Positions 26,401 to 35,623 of a stretch of DNA of 64,000 nt are shown here, one piece after another; position 1 is the stretch's first letter, and each line of letters begins with the position of its first letter. Below the pieces are notes generated by a model. That model searched no databases. It saw only the letters and a program-made list of their open reading frames with translations, and was not told where the DNA came from. A program made the translations under genes and the position numbers. Origin of the DNA: Halapricum salinum (GTDB lineage Archaea > Halobacteriota > Halobacteria > Halobacteriales > Haloarculaceae); assembly GCF_004799665.1 (NCBI RefSeq), contig NZ_CP031310.1, forward strand, positions 2,782,887 to 2,846,886. The letters are read 5' to 3'.

Positions 26401-27360
26401 CTAGAAGTGCCAGGGAAATTCGTCGAACTCGGGCTCGCGCCCTTCGTTGAAAGCGTCGCGACCCTCTTTGGCCTCGTCGGTCATGTAGCCGAGGCGGGTC
26501 GCCTCACCCGCGAAGACCTGCTGGCCGACCATACCGTCGTCGGTGAGGTTGAAGCCGTACTTGAGCATGCGCATGGCGGTCGGGGACTTGCTGGTCATCG
26601 TCTCGGCCCACTCCAGGGCGACGTCTTCGAGGCGCTCGTGCGGGACGGCTTCGTTGACCATGCCCATGTCGGCTGCCTCCGCGGCGGAGTAGGTCTTCCC
26701 GAGGAAGAACACCTCGCGGGCTTTCTTCTGGCCGATCTGTTTGGCGAGGTAGGCCGATCCGAATCCCGAATCGAAGCTCGCCACGTCGGGGTCGGTCTGG
26801 AGGAATTTCGCGTGCTCGGCGCTGGCGAGGGTGAGGTCACAGACGACGTGTAGCGAGTGACCGCCGCCGACGGCCCAGCCCGGGACGACGGCGACGACGG
26901 GCTTTGGGATGTGGCGGATCTGGCGCTGGACTTCCAGGATGTGCAACCGACCCACGTTCTCGGGGGCGTCGGGGTTGTCGGGGCCCTCGTCTCGCTTGCC
27001 TCTCGGGTCGCTACGCTCCCCGCTCGGCTTTTCGGAGTCGCCAGGCGACTCGCTATATTCATAGCCAGACTCCCCACGAATCGACTGGTCGCCACCCGCA
27101 CAGAAGGCCCAGCCGCCGTCTTTCGGCGAGGGGCCGTTCCCCGTCAGCAGGACACACCCCACGTCGGTCTGGCGCTTGGCGTGATCGAGTGCGGTCGAGA
27201 GTTCGTCGACGGTCTCGGGGCGGAAGGCGTTGCGGACGGCAGGGCGGTCGAAGGCGATGCGGACCGCGCCGACCTCGCGGGCGCGGTGGTAGGTGATGTC
27301 GGTGAAGTCGAACCGCTCGATGGGGTCCCAGCGGTCGGAATCGAAGAGCTCAGAGACCAT
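26401..27360 (-). CDS. menB: 1,4-Dihydroxy-2-naphthoyl-CoA synthase
   Basis: MenB, 319 residues, an enoyl-CoA hydratase-fold enzyme closing the naphthoate ring in menaquinone synthesis. Motifs: FDRPAVRNAFRPETV, FCAGGDQSIRG, the oxyanion-hole PGWAVGGGHSLHVVCDLTLAS, FDSGFGSAYLA and a C-terminal FPWHF. A hydrophilic insert at about 95-135 (Ser/Asp/Glu/Pro-rich) replaces the short loop of bacterial MenB, as often in haloarchaea. menD and menF lie 1.2 kb away in the same orientation; menC, menE and menA are not in the window. Confidence 0.95.
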   Translation of the reverse strand: MVSELFDSDRWDPIERFDFTDITYHRAREVGAVRIAFDRPAVRNAFRPETVDELSTALDHAKRQTDVGCVLLTGNGPSPKDGGWAFCAGGDQSIRGESGYEYSESPGDSEKPSGERSDPRGKRDEGPDNPDAPENVGRLHILEVQRQIRHIPKPVVAVVPGWAVGGGHSLHVVCDLTLASAEHAKFLQTDPDVASFDSGFGSAYLAKQIGQKKAREVFFLGKTYSAAEAADMGMVNEAVPHERLEDVALEWAETMTSKSPTAMRMLKYGFNLTDDGMVGQQVFAGEATRLGYMTDEAKEGRDAFNEGREPEFDEFPWHF

Positions 27361-27464
27361 AGGGCGGTTGAGGGACGGCAGGTCAAAAAGTCCCCCGTCA
27401 CGCCGAGGGCACTGGCTTTATTTGGGCAGGGTAGCTACTGTGAGTACAACCCCCGCACCCTAGC

Positions 27465-28391
27465 ATGGCAGAGACGTTCTACGACGTCCTCGGTGTGTCT
27501 CCCGACGCCGACGCCGAGGCGATCACCGAGGCCTATCGCGACCGGATCAAGGAGACACATCCAGATGTCAGCGACGCCGATGACGCTGAGGAGCGGACGA
27601 AGAAAGTAATCGAGGCCAAGGACGTGCTGACCGACGAAGACGAGCGAGCGCGCTACGATCAGCTCGGTCACCAGAGCTACGTTCGACAGACGACGATGGA
27701 CGCCGACTGGGGGGACGACGATTCTACCGCGGCTGCGACCGACACGTCGTCTGCGTCGAGCGAGGCGGCCGAGACCGACTGGACCAAATCGAGCGGGGAA
27801 GGGACGACCTGGGCCGGCAGAGGCGACTGGCGCGACGAGGAGGCAGCCGAGAAACGGCGCCAGCGCGAACGCCGACGTCGAGCCAGAGAAGCAGCGGGGG
27901 CGTCCGGCGTCCGCAACGAAGGCGGGACGTCCAGCGGTGGAACCGCGGCCGGCGGGGCGACGGTCGATGGGGGGGCGACGAACAACGTCGGTGGCCCGGT
28001 GGGCTGGGCGACCAGCGGCAGTCACGCCGTCAGGAACGAACAGGATCGAAGCGGCGTCCACAGCAGCCGACTGTTCCCGCCAGGCCAGTCGCTCGTGTTG
28101 CTCATCTCCGCGTTCGTCTGCTATCCTGCACTGGTGTTCTCCAGCCTGTTCCCTTCGTTTCCGCTCATCGTCAATCTCATCGTCGGTGCCTGTACCCTGA
28201 TTTTGATCGCTTACTTGACGTCGATGCCGGAGGTCGGTGTCTACGTCTTCGGCGGCTGGACGGCTCTGGGAACAGTCGGACTCGTCGCAAGCGGCGTGAG
28301 TCCACTGTCACCCGTCGGATTGATCGTCCTGCTGTCGACGTGGTTCCCGTTCGGGCTCACGGTACTCACTTACGAAGTGTTGCGGTGGTGA
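27465..28391 (+). CDS. J-domain protein with C-terminal membrane segments
   Basis: A 308-residue protein. Residues 3-70 are a J domain (FYDVLGVSPDADAEAITEAYR, the HPD triad in THPDVS, then DEDERARYDQLG), which would stimulate DnaK ATPase. Residues 80-190 are a low-complexity Gly/Ala/Thr/Asp linker. Residues 205-305 have three or four transmembrane helices (SLVLLISAFVCYPALVF, LIVNLIVGACTLILIAYL, ALGTVGLVASGVSPL). It probably recruits Hsp70 to the membrane; there is no DnaJ zinc domain. It sits between divergently oriented men genes. Confidence 0.9.
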   Translation: MAETFYDVLGVSPDADAEAITEAYRDRIKETHPDVSDADDAEERTKKVIEAKDVLTDEDERARYDQLGHQSYVRQTTMDADWGDDDSTAAATDTSSASSEAAETDWTKSSGEGTTWAGRGDWRDEEAAEKRRQRERRRRAREAAGASGVRNEGGTSSGGTAAGGATVDGGATNNVGGPVGWATSGSHAVRNEQDRSGVHSSRLFPPGQSLVLLISAFVCYPALVFSSLFPSFPLIVNLIVGACTLILIAYLTSMPEVGVYVFGGWTALGTVGLVASGVSPLSPVGLIVLLSTWFPFGLTVLTYEVLRW

Positions 28392-28394
28392 ACC

Positions 28395-28526
28395 GCCTCG
28401 GGGTCAAGTGGTTCGAGAATCTCCGATTCTCGTCATCTGCTCACGGCGCTTGCGCCGTTCGCAGGTTCGTGGGACTTCGTCCCACGCCCATCACGGAAAT
28501 CTTCGATTTCCGTACGACCCCGAGGC
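28395..28526. repeat. Five-stem palindromic element (closing stem plus four hairpins)
   Basis: An 11-bp outer inverted repeat (GCCTCGGGGTC at 28395-28405; GACCCCGAGGC at 28516-28526) encloses four hairpins: 28414-28421/28425-28432, 28443-28449/28452-28458 (flanked by a CTGC/GCAG pair), 28468-28475/28479-28486 and 28493-28501/28505-28513. Three of the loops are 3 nt (TCC, TTC, TTC). If transcribed it would fold as a multibranch junction. It begins 3 nt after the J-domain gene stop and ends 42 nt before the menD stop on the other strand. Confidence 0.85.
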
Positions 28527-28568
28527 ACTCGGCCTGCTCCGCCTGTAGACCTCCCCCTGACGGTGGCG

Positions 28569-30326
28569 CTATTCGACAGCACCGCAGACCTGATCGTGGA
28601 GACGCTCACGGACCCGATGGCTCTGCTCGGCGTCGAACCTGACTTCCAGAATCTGGGTTCCAGCACTGCCGAGTGACTCTCGATAGGCCGTCTCGAAGCC
28701 TTCCAGATCGTCGAGGACGGCGTATTCGAGTCCGTAGAGATCACCGACAGGCTCGAAGTCGATCCCGTGGGGCGTCTTGAAGTGCTCGGTGAAGGGGGGA
28801 TCGAACTCCTCGATCGGGAGCATGTGGAAGATCCCGCCGCCGTCGTTGTTCAGGAGCACGATCGTCGCGTCGACACCACAGCGCTGGACCGCCAGCAGCC
28901 CGTTCATGTCGTGGTAGAACGCCAGATCTCCGAGAACGAGCACGAGCGGATCGTCCGTCGCGCTCCCTGCGCCGAGCGCTGTACTGGTGATCCCGTCGAT
29001 CCCGCTTGCCCCGCGGTTGCCGAGCACCGTCAAGTCGGCTCCTCGCGGCTCTCCGAAGCGGTCGAGATCCCTGACGGGCATGCTGTTGGAGACCATAATC
29101 GTCGCAGGATCGGGCGCGCCACGCGCGACCGTCGAGAGGACTGCCCCCTCGAAGTGCTCGGTGTCGACGGCGTCTGTGACGTGGTTCCAGTGTTCCTGTT
29201 CAGCGGTGCGAAAACGGGCGAGCCAGCCGTCTGCTCGGGGGCTGTCGAGCCGCGTCGCCAGTCGCTCGGCCAGCCACGTCGGATCGGCGGTGATCAGGTC
29301 CGTCGCGGTGAATTCGGCCTCGCGCCACCCGCCTGCGGGATCGACGACGAACTGCTGGGCGGCGTGATCGCGGAGGTATTGTCGCATGACTTTCGACGTG
29401 GGTGAGGCTCCGAAACGCAGGACAACTTCGGGGTCGGGCCAGTCTCCGGCGGCGTCGAGATACGAGTCGTAGCCGCCACAAATCTGGGCGTGGCTGTGGG
29501 GCTCATGGCCGAATCGGTGGCCCGAGAGTGGGTCGGCCAGCACCGGCCAGCCAGTCGCCTCCGCCAGCGCGGCCAGCGACTCTCTGGCGGGCGTCGGCGC
29601 GTTAGCGGGACCAGCGACGAGCAAGCCACGGTCGATCCCGGAGAGGTCGGCAGCGAGCCTGTCGAGCGTGGTCGAATCGAGCGTCGGCCGGCCCTGCGAG
29701 AGCCGGACGAACGGGCCGTCTCGTCCCGTCGAGCCGAGCGGCGCGTCCGCATCGAGGGTCTCGGGGATGTCGTCCTCGACCTCTGTCGGTTCCAGGGGCT
29801 TGGCGAACGGAACGTTCAGGTGGACCGGTCCTGGTGGCGTCCCAGCCGCGCGCTCGACTGCGCGGCAGGCGCTGACACGTAACGACCGCAACGCGCGCGA
29901 TTCGGGTTTCGGCTCTGGCAGGGTCCGGTACCACCTGACCGCGTCGCCGTAGAGCTTCTCCTGGTCGATCGTCTGATTTGCGCCGCTGTCCTGCAATTCG
30001 GAAGGGCGGTCGGCCGTCAGCACGATCAGTGGGACTCGCGACTGGTTGGCCTCGATCACAGCGGGATGGAAGTTCGCGGCTGCCGTCCCGGAGGTACAGA
30101 CCAGCGCCGTCGGTTCGCCCAGCCGTCGGGATCGCCCGAGCGCGAAGAAGGCCGCCGAGCGCTCGTCCAGATGTGAGAAGACTTCGACGTCATCACGTGC
30201 GGCGAAGGCGGTGGTCAGCGGCGTCGAGCGACTGCCGGGCGCGAGACAGACTCCGGTGACGCCTGCGGCGAGCAGTTCCTCGGCCAGCGTCTCGCCCCAG
30301 AGCGTCGCACGATTCGGTGCCGTCAT
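28569..30326 (-). CDS. menD: SEPHCHC synthase (2-succinyl-cyclohexadiene pathway)
   Basis: MenD, 585 residues, a thiamine-diphosphate enzyme adding 2-oxoglutarate-derived succinic semialdehyde to isochorismate. Motifs: GVCLAPGSRSTPLT, the catalytic Glu region FSHLDERSAAFFALG, VCTSGTAAANFHPAVIEA, LTADRPSELQDSGANQTIDQ, and the ThDP-magnesium site GDLAFYHDMNGL with LLNNDGGGIF. Length is standard. It lies 16 nt downstream of menF, so the two probably form one operon. Confidence 0.96.
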   Translation of the reverse strand: MTAPNRATLWGETLAEELLAAGVTGVCLAPGSRSTPLTTAFAARDDVEVFSHLDERSAAFFALGRSRRLGEPTALVCTSGTAAANFHPAVIEANQSRVPLIVLTADRPSELQDSGANQTIDQEKLYGDAVRWYRTLPEPKPESRALRSLRVSACRAVERAAGTPPGPVHLNVPFAKPLEPTEVEDDIPETLDADAPLGSTGRDGPFVRLSQGRPTLDSTTLDRLAADLSGIDRGLLVAGPANAPTPARESLAALAEATGWPVLADPLSGHRFGHEPHSHAQICGGYDSYLDAAGDWPDPEVVLRFGASPTSKVMRQYLRDHAAQQFVVDPAGGWREAEFTATDLITADPTWLAERLATRLDSPRADGWLARFRTAEQEHWNHVTDAVDTEHFEGAVLSTVARGAPDPATIMVSNSMPVRDLDRFGEPRGADLTVLGNRGASGIDGITSTALGAGSATDDPLVLVLGDLAFYHDMNGLLAVQRCGVDATIVLLNNDGGGIFHMLPIEEFDPPFTEHFKTPHGIDFEPVGDLYGLEYAVLDDLEGFETAYRESLGSAGTQILEVRFDAEQSHRVRERLHDQVCGAVE

Positions 30327-30342
30327 CGGTAGCCACTCACCG

Positions 30343-31689
30343 TCATTCGAGTTCGTCGAGCATCGGGCGATACTTCAGTTGCACCTCGTCCCACTCGCGG
30401 TCGGGGTCGCTGTCGTGGACGATCCCGGCACCGGCAAAGAGCGAGGCCGTCCGCTCGCGGGCCAGCGCCGAGCGGATCGCGACGGCGAAGGTGCCGTTGC
30501 CCGCGGCGTCCATCCAGCCGACTGGTGCCGCGTACCAGCCGCGGTCGAACGCCTCGGTGGACTTGATCGTCTCCAGGGCGGCGTCCGGCGGGAGGCCACC
30601 CACCGCCGGCGTCGGGTGGAGTGCCTCGACCAGATCGAGGACGTGCCTGTCGGATTCGAGCGTCGCGCGAATCGGCGTCTGGAGGTGTTGAACCGTGGCG
30701 AGCCGACGAAGGATTCGATCGCCGGTCTGGACACTGGACGCGACTGGATCTAGCTGATCGCGGATCGCCTCGACCACGAGATCGTGTTCGTGATTGTCCT
30801 TGTCGCTGTCGAGCAGTTCCTCGCCCAGCCACTCGTCTTCGGCTGGCGTCTCGCCGCGGCCCGTCGATCCGGCCAGTGCTTCGGTCTGGACCGTGCGTCC
30901 GGACAGCGAGACGAGTTTCTCGGGGGTCGCCCCGAACAGCGTCCCGGCCGCCTCGGACTCGGTCGTGACGGCGAACCGGACGCAGTCGGGATACCGGGTG
31001 TCCAGTCGCGAGAGCGCGTCCGGAATCGACAGCGGACGTTCGAGACCGACCGACAGCGACTGTGCGAGCACGACTTTTCGGAGTGTTCCCGAGCGAATGT
31101 CGGCGACGGCGTCTTCGACCTGTTCGCGCCAGTCCTCCCGCGAGGGTGTCCGGTGTTGATCGACGATCCCCGGTCGGCCAGTCGGTTCGTGGGTCGGAAG
31201 GTCAGAGAGGCGCTCGCGCCAGCGTTCGAGCCGGTCGGTCGCCTGCCGGTCGGCGTCGGGCCCGGTCGCCGTCACTGTCAGCCAGCACCGGTCGCCGCTG
31301 GTCGTGACCTGCACGGTCGGGAGGACGAACCAGGCGTCGGGAAAGCCGTCCCAGGTGCTCGGCCCGCGGTCGGCCGCCCCGTCGTGGAAGGCGAAGCCAC
31401 CGAACAGGCGCGGGCGTGCTGGCTGTGGTGTGGCCGGCGTCCGAAGGCGGTCGAACAGCGCCGTCGCCGTCTCGCGCACGGTCGCGAAGCGATCGGGTCC
31501 GTTGGCGGTAATCGACGCGGTCGCGCCCGTCGTCACGACGGCCTCCTCGCCGTCGCGCCAGACGACGCTCGGCCGCGATACCTCGGCGAGCAGGGCTGCG
31601 TGATCCACGTCGTCGAGTTCGTGACTGCGCGCCACGACGGTGAGATCCGACGCCGTCCCGACGGCCTCGTCCCCGCGCAGTGTTTCCAT
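30343..31689 (-). CDS. menF: Isochorismate synthase
   Basis: MenF, 448 residues, converting chorismate to isochorismate as the first committed step to menaquinone. The chorismate-binding domain occupies about 185-448: EQVEDAVADIRSGTLRKVVLAQ, GATPEKLVSLSGRTVQTEALAGS, EHDLVVEAIRDQL, LHPTPAVGGLPPDAA and VGWMDAAGNGTFAVAIRSA. The catalytic Lys lies in LRKVVLAQ. Related entC-type genes share the fold, but the adjacent menD argues for the menaquinone role. Confidence 0.94.
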   Translation of the reverse strand: METLRGDEAVGTASDLTVVARSHELDDVDHAALLAEVSRPSVVWRDGEEAVVTTGATASITANGPDRFATVRETATALFDRLRTPATPQPARPRLFGGFAFHDGAADRGPSTWDGFPDAWFVLPTVQVTTSGDRCWLTVTATGPDADRQATDRLERWRERLSDLPTHEPTGRPGIVDQHRTPSREDWREQVEDAVADIRSGTLRKVVLAQSLSVGLERPLSIPDALSRLDTRYPDCVRFAVTTESEAAGTLFGATPEKLVSLSGRTVQTEALAGSTGRGETPAEDEWLGEELLDSDKDNHEHDLVVEAIRDQLDPVASSVQTGDRILRRLATVQHLQTPIRATLESDRHVLDLVEALHPTPAVGGLPPDAALETIKSTEAFDRGWYAAPVGWMDAAGNGTFAVAIRSALARERTASLFAGAGIVHDSDPDREWDEVQLKYRPMLDELE

Positions 31690-31736
31690 CTCCTCCTGCT
31701 TAGGCCTCCGGCGTTTTAACTGCTGGCAAATCCGGG

Positions 31737-34568
31737 CTACTCCCAGAACGACTTCGTCCTCGCGTACTCGCGCTCGCGAGCCAGAATATCCCGGTAGAAG
31801 TCGTCCTCATCCTCACGGAGTTTGTTGATGATCCGGGCTGCGTTGTGCGGGCCAACACCGCGAGCCGCGAGCGCGATGATCGCTCGCTTGCCGTGGCTCT
31901 GGACGAGACTGGCCGCCCGGTAGGCGCGCTCGGTCTGTTTCTCCTGCTCGTCGTCTTTCTCGTCGGCTTTGACTGCCTGGACGACCTCGTCGGCCCAGGG
32001 ATTGAGTGCGGCGATCCGTGTCGAGCCACACTGTGGACACTCGGGCTGGTCGCTGACGCTCTTGACTGTGCGGCGGGATTTCCAGTCCTGGCAGTGCAGA
32101 CAGAAGAGGATCACGCGGTCGTTCTGGATTCGCTCGCGCACGGTCTGGACGACGCTCGCGTCGGCGTTCTCGGGCGCGAGCAGTTCCTGCCCGCCCGAGC
32201 GACCGCCGCGGCCGATGGGCGTCCGCTCGCCGATCGTCTCGACGTCGATCTCGCCCGACTGGATCTGCTCGAGGGTCTCGCTGGCGGCCTCGACCGCGAG
32301 TTCCTCGTGCAGCACGGCCCGCAGGGCTTCGTCGTAGATCGGCGTGTCTTCCAGCGCGGCGAGCAGACGATCACGGCCGAATCGACCGCTGCCCTTCCCG
32401 CGCCAGCGCTTGAGCGCCCCGAACTTCGTGGCGACCTGGGCCAGCCTGAACTTCAGGACGTCGGCGTTCTTCAGACTCAGTTCGATGATCGCTTCTAAAT
32501 GCTGGGGATCAGTGTCTTCGAGGACGTCGACGACGTCACGGGCCGCGATCCCGCCCGGTACTTCGAGTTCGATCCGGTAGGGATCGATCTCCATCCCCAC
32601 CGAGGAGCCGGTCTGCTGGCCGAGCATGGCCGAGACCAGTCTGCCGAGGGTCTCGTTGACGGTGTGGCCGAAGTGGGCGTTGATGACGACTTCCCGGCCT
32701 CTGAACTCGACGAGAATGCGGTCGTCGGTCGGCAGCGGCGCTTCGTGGCGGTCGATCGGGTCGAGCGCCGCCGTGATCGTGTGTTCGTCGGCCGGGTAGC
32801 GCCGACGGAGGTCCCGGGCCACGGCCTCGGGCGTCGCGCCACCCCGGAGCTGCGTCCCCGCGACGTCCCGTATCTCGCCCACTTCCTGGGCGACCGCGAA
32901 GGGGACAGGGATCTCCTGGCCGACCCAGGAGGGGACTTCGCCGCCGGGGTCGGCGACGGGCGTGACCTGCACCAGTTCCTCTTCCTCGTCGATCTCGGTG
33001 ATCCGCCACATCTCCCCGCGCTGGATGAAGATTTCGCCGGGCTGGGCGAAGTTGACGACGAACCGTTCGTCGAGCGTCCCGATCTGGTTCCCGGAGGCCA
33101 TGTCCTCGACGCTGTAGGTGGCCTCGTCGGGGATCATCGAGAGGTTCTGGTAGAAGTACTGCCAGGTCCCGCGTCGCTTCTCCAGGGTGTCACGCTCCTC
33201 GTCCAGCCAGAGCACGTCGTTGCCGGCCAGTTCCCTCACTACTTGCTTGAAGTCGTGTTCGCTGACCTCGGCGAAGGGGTAGGCCCGGGTGAGGATGTCG
33301 TATGCTTCCATCGCCCGAATCTCGCCGAAGTCCATGACGAGACCGGCGATCTGGTTGGCGACGGTGTCGAGGCTGCCGTGGTGGATCGCGGCGTCTTCGA
33401 CCTCGCCCGCGGTCGCGCGGCGGGCGATCGCCAGCGCTTCGAGCGTGTCGTCGGGCCGCGTCGTGATCACCGTCCCGGAGGAGACCAGATCACGGCGGTG
33501 GCCCGCTCGCCCGACGCGCTGGAGGAGTCGCCGCACCTCGCGGGGGCTGTTGTACTGGACGACGTGCTCTACGCGACCGACGTCGATCCCCAGTTCCATC
33601 GAGGACGTGCAGAGGAGCGCGTCGAGTTCGCCCGCTTTGAACTGGTCTTCGACCTCGATACGGGCCTCCTTCGAGAGCGAGCCGTGGTGGACGCCGATGT
33701 CGGTTCCCAGCTTTTTGAATCGCGAGCCGAGTGCCTCGGCTGTTTGGCGAGTATTGACGAACACCAGCGTCGAGTCGTGGTCGTCGATGATCTCGTCGAT
33801 CGCCCGGACGTGACTGGCCACTGCGTCGTCGGTCATCAGCTTCCCCGAGAGACGACCGTCTTCCGCCGTGATCTCGGGCTCGCGGACCTCGATATCCAGT
33901 CGACTCCCGACGTCGACCTCGGCGATGTGACAGCCCCGGTTTCCGGTGAGGAACTTCCCGACTTCTTTCGGATCGCCTACCGTAGCCGAGAGGCCGATCC
34001 GCTGGAACGGCCCGGCGAGTTCGCGGACGCGTTCCAGCCCGACCGTGAGTTGTGCCCCGCGCTTGGCCGCGGCGAGTTCGTGGACCTCGTCGACGACGAC
34101 GTGGTCGACATCTTCGAGCGCTCGCCGCAACTTCGAGCCGGTCAACATCGCCTGCAGCGTCTCGGGCGTCGTCACGAGCACGTCCGGCGGGTCGTCGGCC
34201 TGCTTGCTGCGCTGGTAGTCCGTGGTGTCGCCGTGGCGGACGTCGACGTCGAGATCGAGTGTCTGGCCCCACCACTCAAGGCGCTCGCGCATGTCGCGAT
34301 TCAAGGCTCGTAGCGGGGTGACGTACAGCGCGCCGATCCCGAACCGATCCTCTCCCTCCAAGGAATCGAGCACAGGCAGCATCGCCGTCTCGGTCTTCCC
34401 TGTCCCCGTGGGGGCGACGACGAGTGCGTTCTGGCCCTGCGATATGGGTGGAATCGCGCGGCGCTGTGGCTCGGTGGGCGTCTGAAAGCCGCGTTCGGAC
34501 AGCGCGTCTCGGAGAGCCTCACCGAGTTCGGTGAAGGCCGCCGCGCCGTCGGCCGCTGGCTCTGCCAT
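31737..34568 (-). CDS. Lhr-type DEAD/DEAH helicase with zinc finger
   Basis: A 943-residue superfamily 2 helicase. Motif I APTGTGKTETAML, Ia VTPLRALNRDM, II VVDEVHEL, III LSATVG, IV VFVNTRQTAEAL, VI QRVGRAGHR. The Lhr core winged helix and beta-barrel follow (about 420-740), and a C-terminal Cys4 zinc finger (CLHCQDWK and CPQCGSTR, about 845-875) comes with a final HhH-like helix region. Archaeal Lhr proteins remodel forks and R-loops in DNA repair. The zinc-finger form is the Lhr2-like branch. Start ATG at 34568. Confidence 0.93.
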   Translation of the reverse strand: MAEPAADGAAAFTELGEALRDALSERGFQTPTEPQRRAIPPISQGQNALVVAPTGTGKTETAMLPVLDSLEGEDRFGIGALYVTPLRALNRDMRERLEWWGQTLDLDVDVRHGDTTDYQRSKQADDPPDVLVTTPETLQAMLTGSKLRRALEDVDHVVVDEVHELAAAKRGAQLTVGLERVRELAGPFQRIGLSATVGDPKEVGKFLTGNRGCHIAEVDVGSRLDIEVREPEITAEDGRLSGKLMTDDAVASHVRAIDEIIDDHDSTLVFVNTRQTAEALGSRFKKLGTDIGVHHGSLSKEARIEVEDQFKAGELDALLCTSSMELGIDVGRVEHVVQYNSPREVRRLLQRVGRAGHRRDLVSSGTVITTRPDDTLEALAIARRATAGEVEDAAIHHGSLDTVANQIAGLVMDFGEIRAMEAYDILTRAYPFAEVSEHDFKQVVRELAGNDVLWLDEERDTLEKRRGTWQYFYQNLSMIPDEATYSVEDMASGNQIGTLDERFVVNFAQPGEIFIQRGEMWRITEIDEEEELVQVTPVADPGGEVPSWVGQEIPVPFAVAQEVGEIRDVAGTQLRGGATPEAVARDLRRRYPADEHTITAALDPIDRHEAPLPTDDRILVEFRGREVVINAHFGHTVNETLGRLVSAMLGQQTGSSVGMEIDPYRIELEVPGGIAARDVVDVLEDTDPQHLEAIIELSLKNADVLKFRLAQVATKFGALKRWRGKGSGRFGRDRLLAALEDTPIYDEALRAVLHEELAVEAASETLEQIQSGEIDVETIGERTPIGRGGRSGGQELLAPENADASVVQTVRERIQNDRVILFCLHCQDWKSRRTVKSVSDQPECPQCGSTRIAALNPWADEVVQAVKADEKDDEQEKQTERAYRAASLVQSHGKRAIIALAARGVGPHNAARIINKLREDEDDFYRDILAREREYARTKSFWE

Positions 34569-34694
34569 CGGGACGAATTGGGGCTTGAGCCGATTAAGCG
34601 GCGCGGTCGCGGCCGATCGAGCGTGTCACCGGAGACGGCACACGCTGCCGGAGACCCACACCGGTAAGTAACGACGAGGTCCTACGTTCATCCA

Positions 34695-35606
34695 GTGAAA
34701 TCGAGCATCGTCGAGACGCTTGGCTCGCCCCTCGTCGAGATTGACGGCCCCGAGGGCGTGACAGTCGCAGCGAAGATCGAGTCGTTCAATCCCGGCGGCT
34801 CCGCGAAGGACCGCCCGGCGAAGTACATGATCGAAGCCGCCGAGGAAGCTGGCGAGCTCGAACCGGGCGACCGCATCGTCGAGCCGACGAGCGGTAACAC
34901 CGGGATCGGCCTGTCGATGGTCGCCGCCGCGAAAGGCTACGACATCACCATCGTCATGGGCGAGGACAAGTCCGTCGAGCGCCGCCAGATCATGAAGGCC
35001 TACGGCGCGGATCTGCACCTGATCGACGGTGACATGACCAGGGCCCGCGAGGTGGCCGACCGTCTCGAAGAAGAGGAGGGCATGGTCCAGATGCGCCAGT
35101 TCGAGAACCCCGCGAATCCCCGCGCGCACTACGAGACGACCGGGCCCGAGATCCTCGACCAGATCGGCGACCGGACCATCGACGCCTTCGTCGCCGGGAT
35201 CGGCACTGGCGGGACGATCAGCGGGACCGGCCGCCGCCTGAAAGAGGCGTTCCCCGAGATGACCGTCGTCGGCGTCGAACCCGCCGACAACGCCGTTCTC
35301 TCGACCGGCGAAGCCGGCGACGACGACTTCCAGGGGATGGGTCCCGGGTTCGTCTCGGAAAATCTCGACGTCGACCTGATCGACGAGATCGAAACCGTCC
35401 ACGTCGAGGAGGCCGAAGACGAGTGCCGGCGACTCGCACGCGAAGAGGGAATCTTCGTCGGGCAGTCCTCGGGCGCGATGGGGGTCGTCGCGCGCGACGT
35501 TGCAGCGGAGATTGCTGATCTGGATGCGGAAGAAGAGCCGCTGGTCGTGACGGTCTTCTGGGATTCTGGCGAGCGCTACATGTCGACCGGGATGTTCGAA
35601 GCGTAG
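34695..35606 (+). CDS. cysK: Cysteine synthase
   Basis: A 303-residue beta-family PLP enzyme, starting at GTG. Motifs: the cofactor lysine in NPGGSAKDRPAKYM, PTSGNTGIGLSMVAAAKGY, FENPANPRAHYETTGPEI, the phosphate-binding GIGTGGTISGTGRRLKE and a Ser-rich GQSSGAMG near the C-terminus. It should make cysteine from O-acetylserine or O-phosphoserine and sulfide; the cystathionine beta-synthase variant cannot be excluded. It is divergent from the helicase gene, with 126 nt between. Confidence 0.92.
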   Translation: MKSSIVETLGSPLVEIDGPEGVTVAAKIESFNPGGSAKDRPAKYMIEAAEEAGELEPGDRIVEPTSGNTGIGLSMVAAAKGYDITIVMGEDKSVERRQIMKAYGADLHLIDGDMTRAREVADRLEEEEGMVQMRQFENPANPRAHYETTGPEILDQIGDRTIDAFVAGIGTGGTISGTGRRLKEAFPEMTVVGVEPADNAVLSTGEAGDDDFQGMGPGFVSENLDVDLIDEIETVHVEEAEDECRRLAREEGIFVGQSSGAMGVVARDVAAEIADLDAEEEPLVVTVFWDSGERYMSTGMFEA

Positions 35607-35623
35607 GGGGCGTCGAGTCGCGA

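Noticed and set aside
28395..28526. A CRISPR array in the regularly spaced hairpins
   Set aside because: The palindromes differ in sequence and there is no repeated unit or spacer structure; the same holds for the other palindrome clusters.
32499..34313. A 604-codon open frame opposite the Lhr helicase
   Set aside because: Shadow of the helicase gene, which has all SF2 motifs; the antisense product shows no domain.
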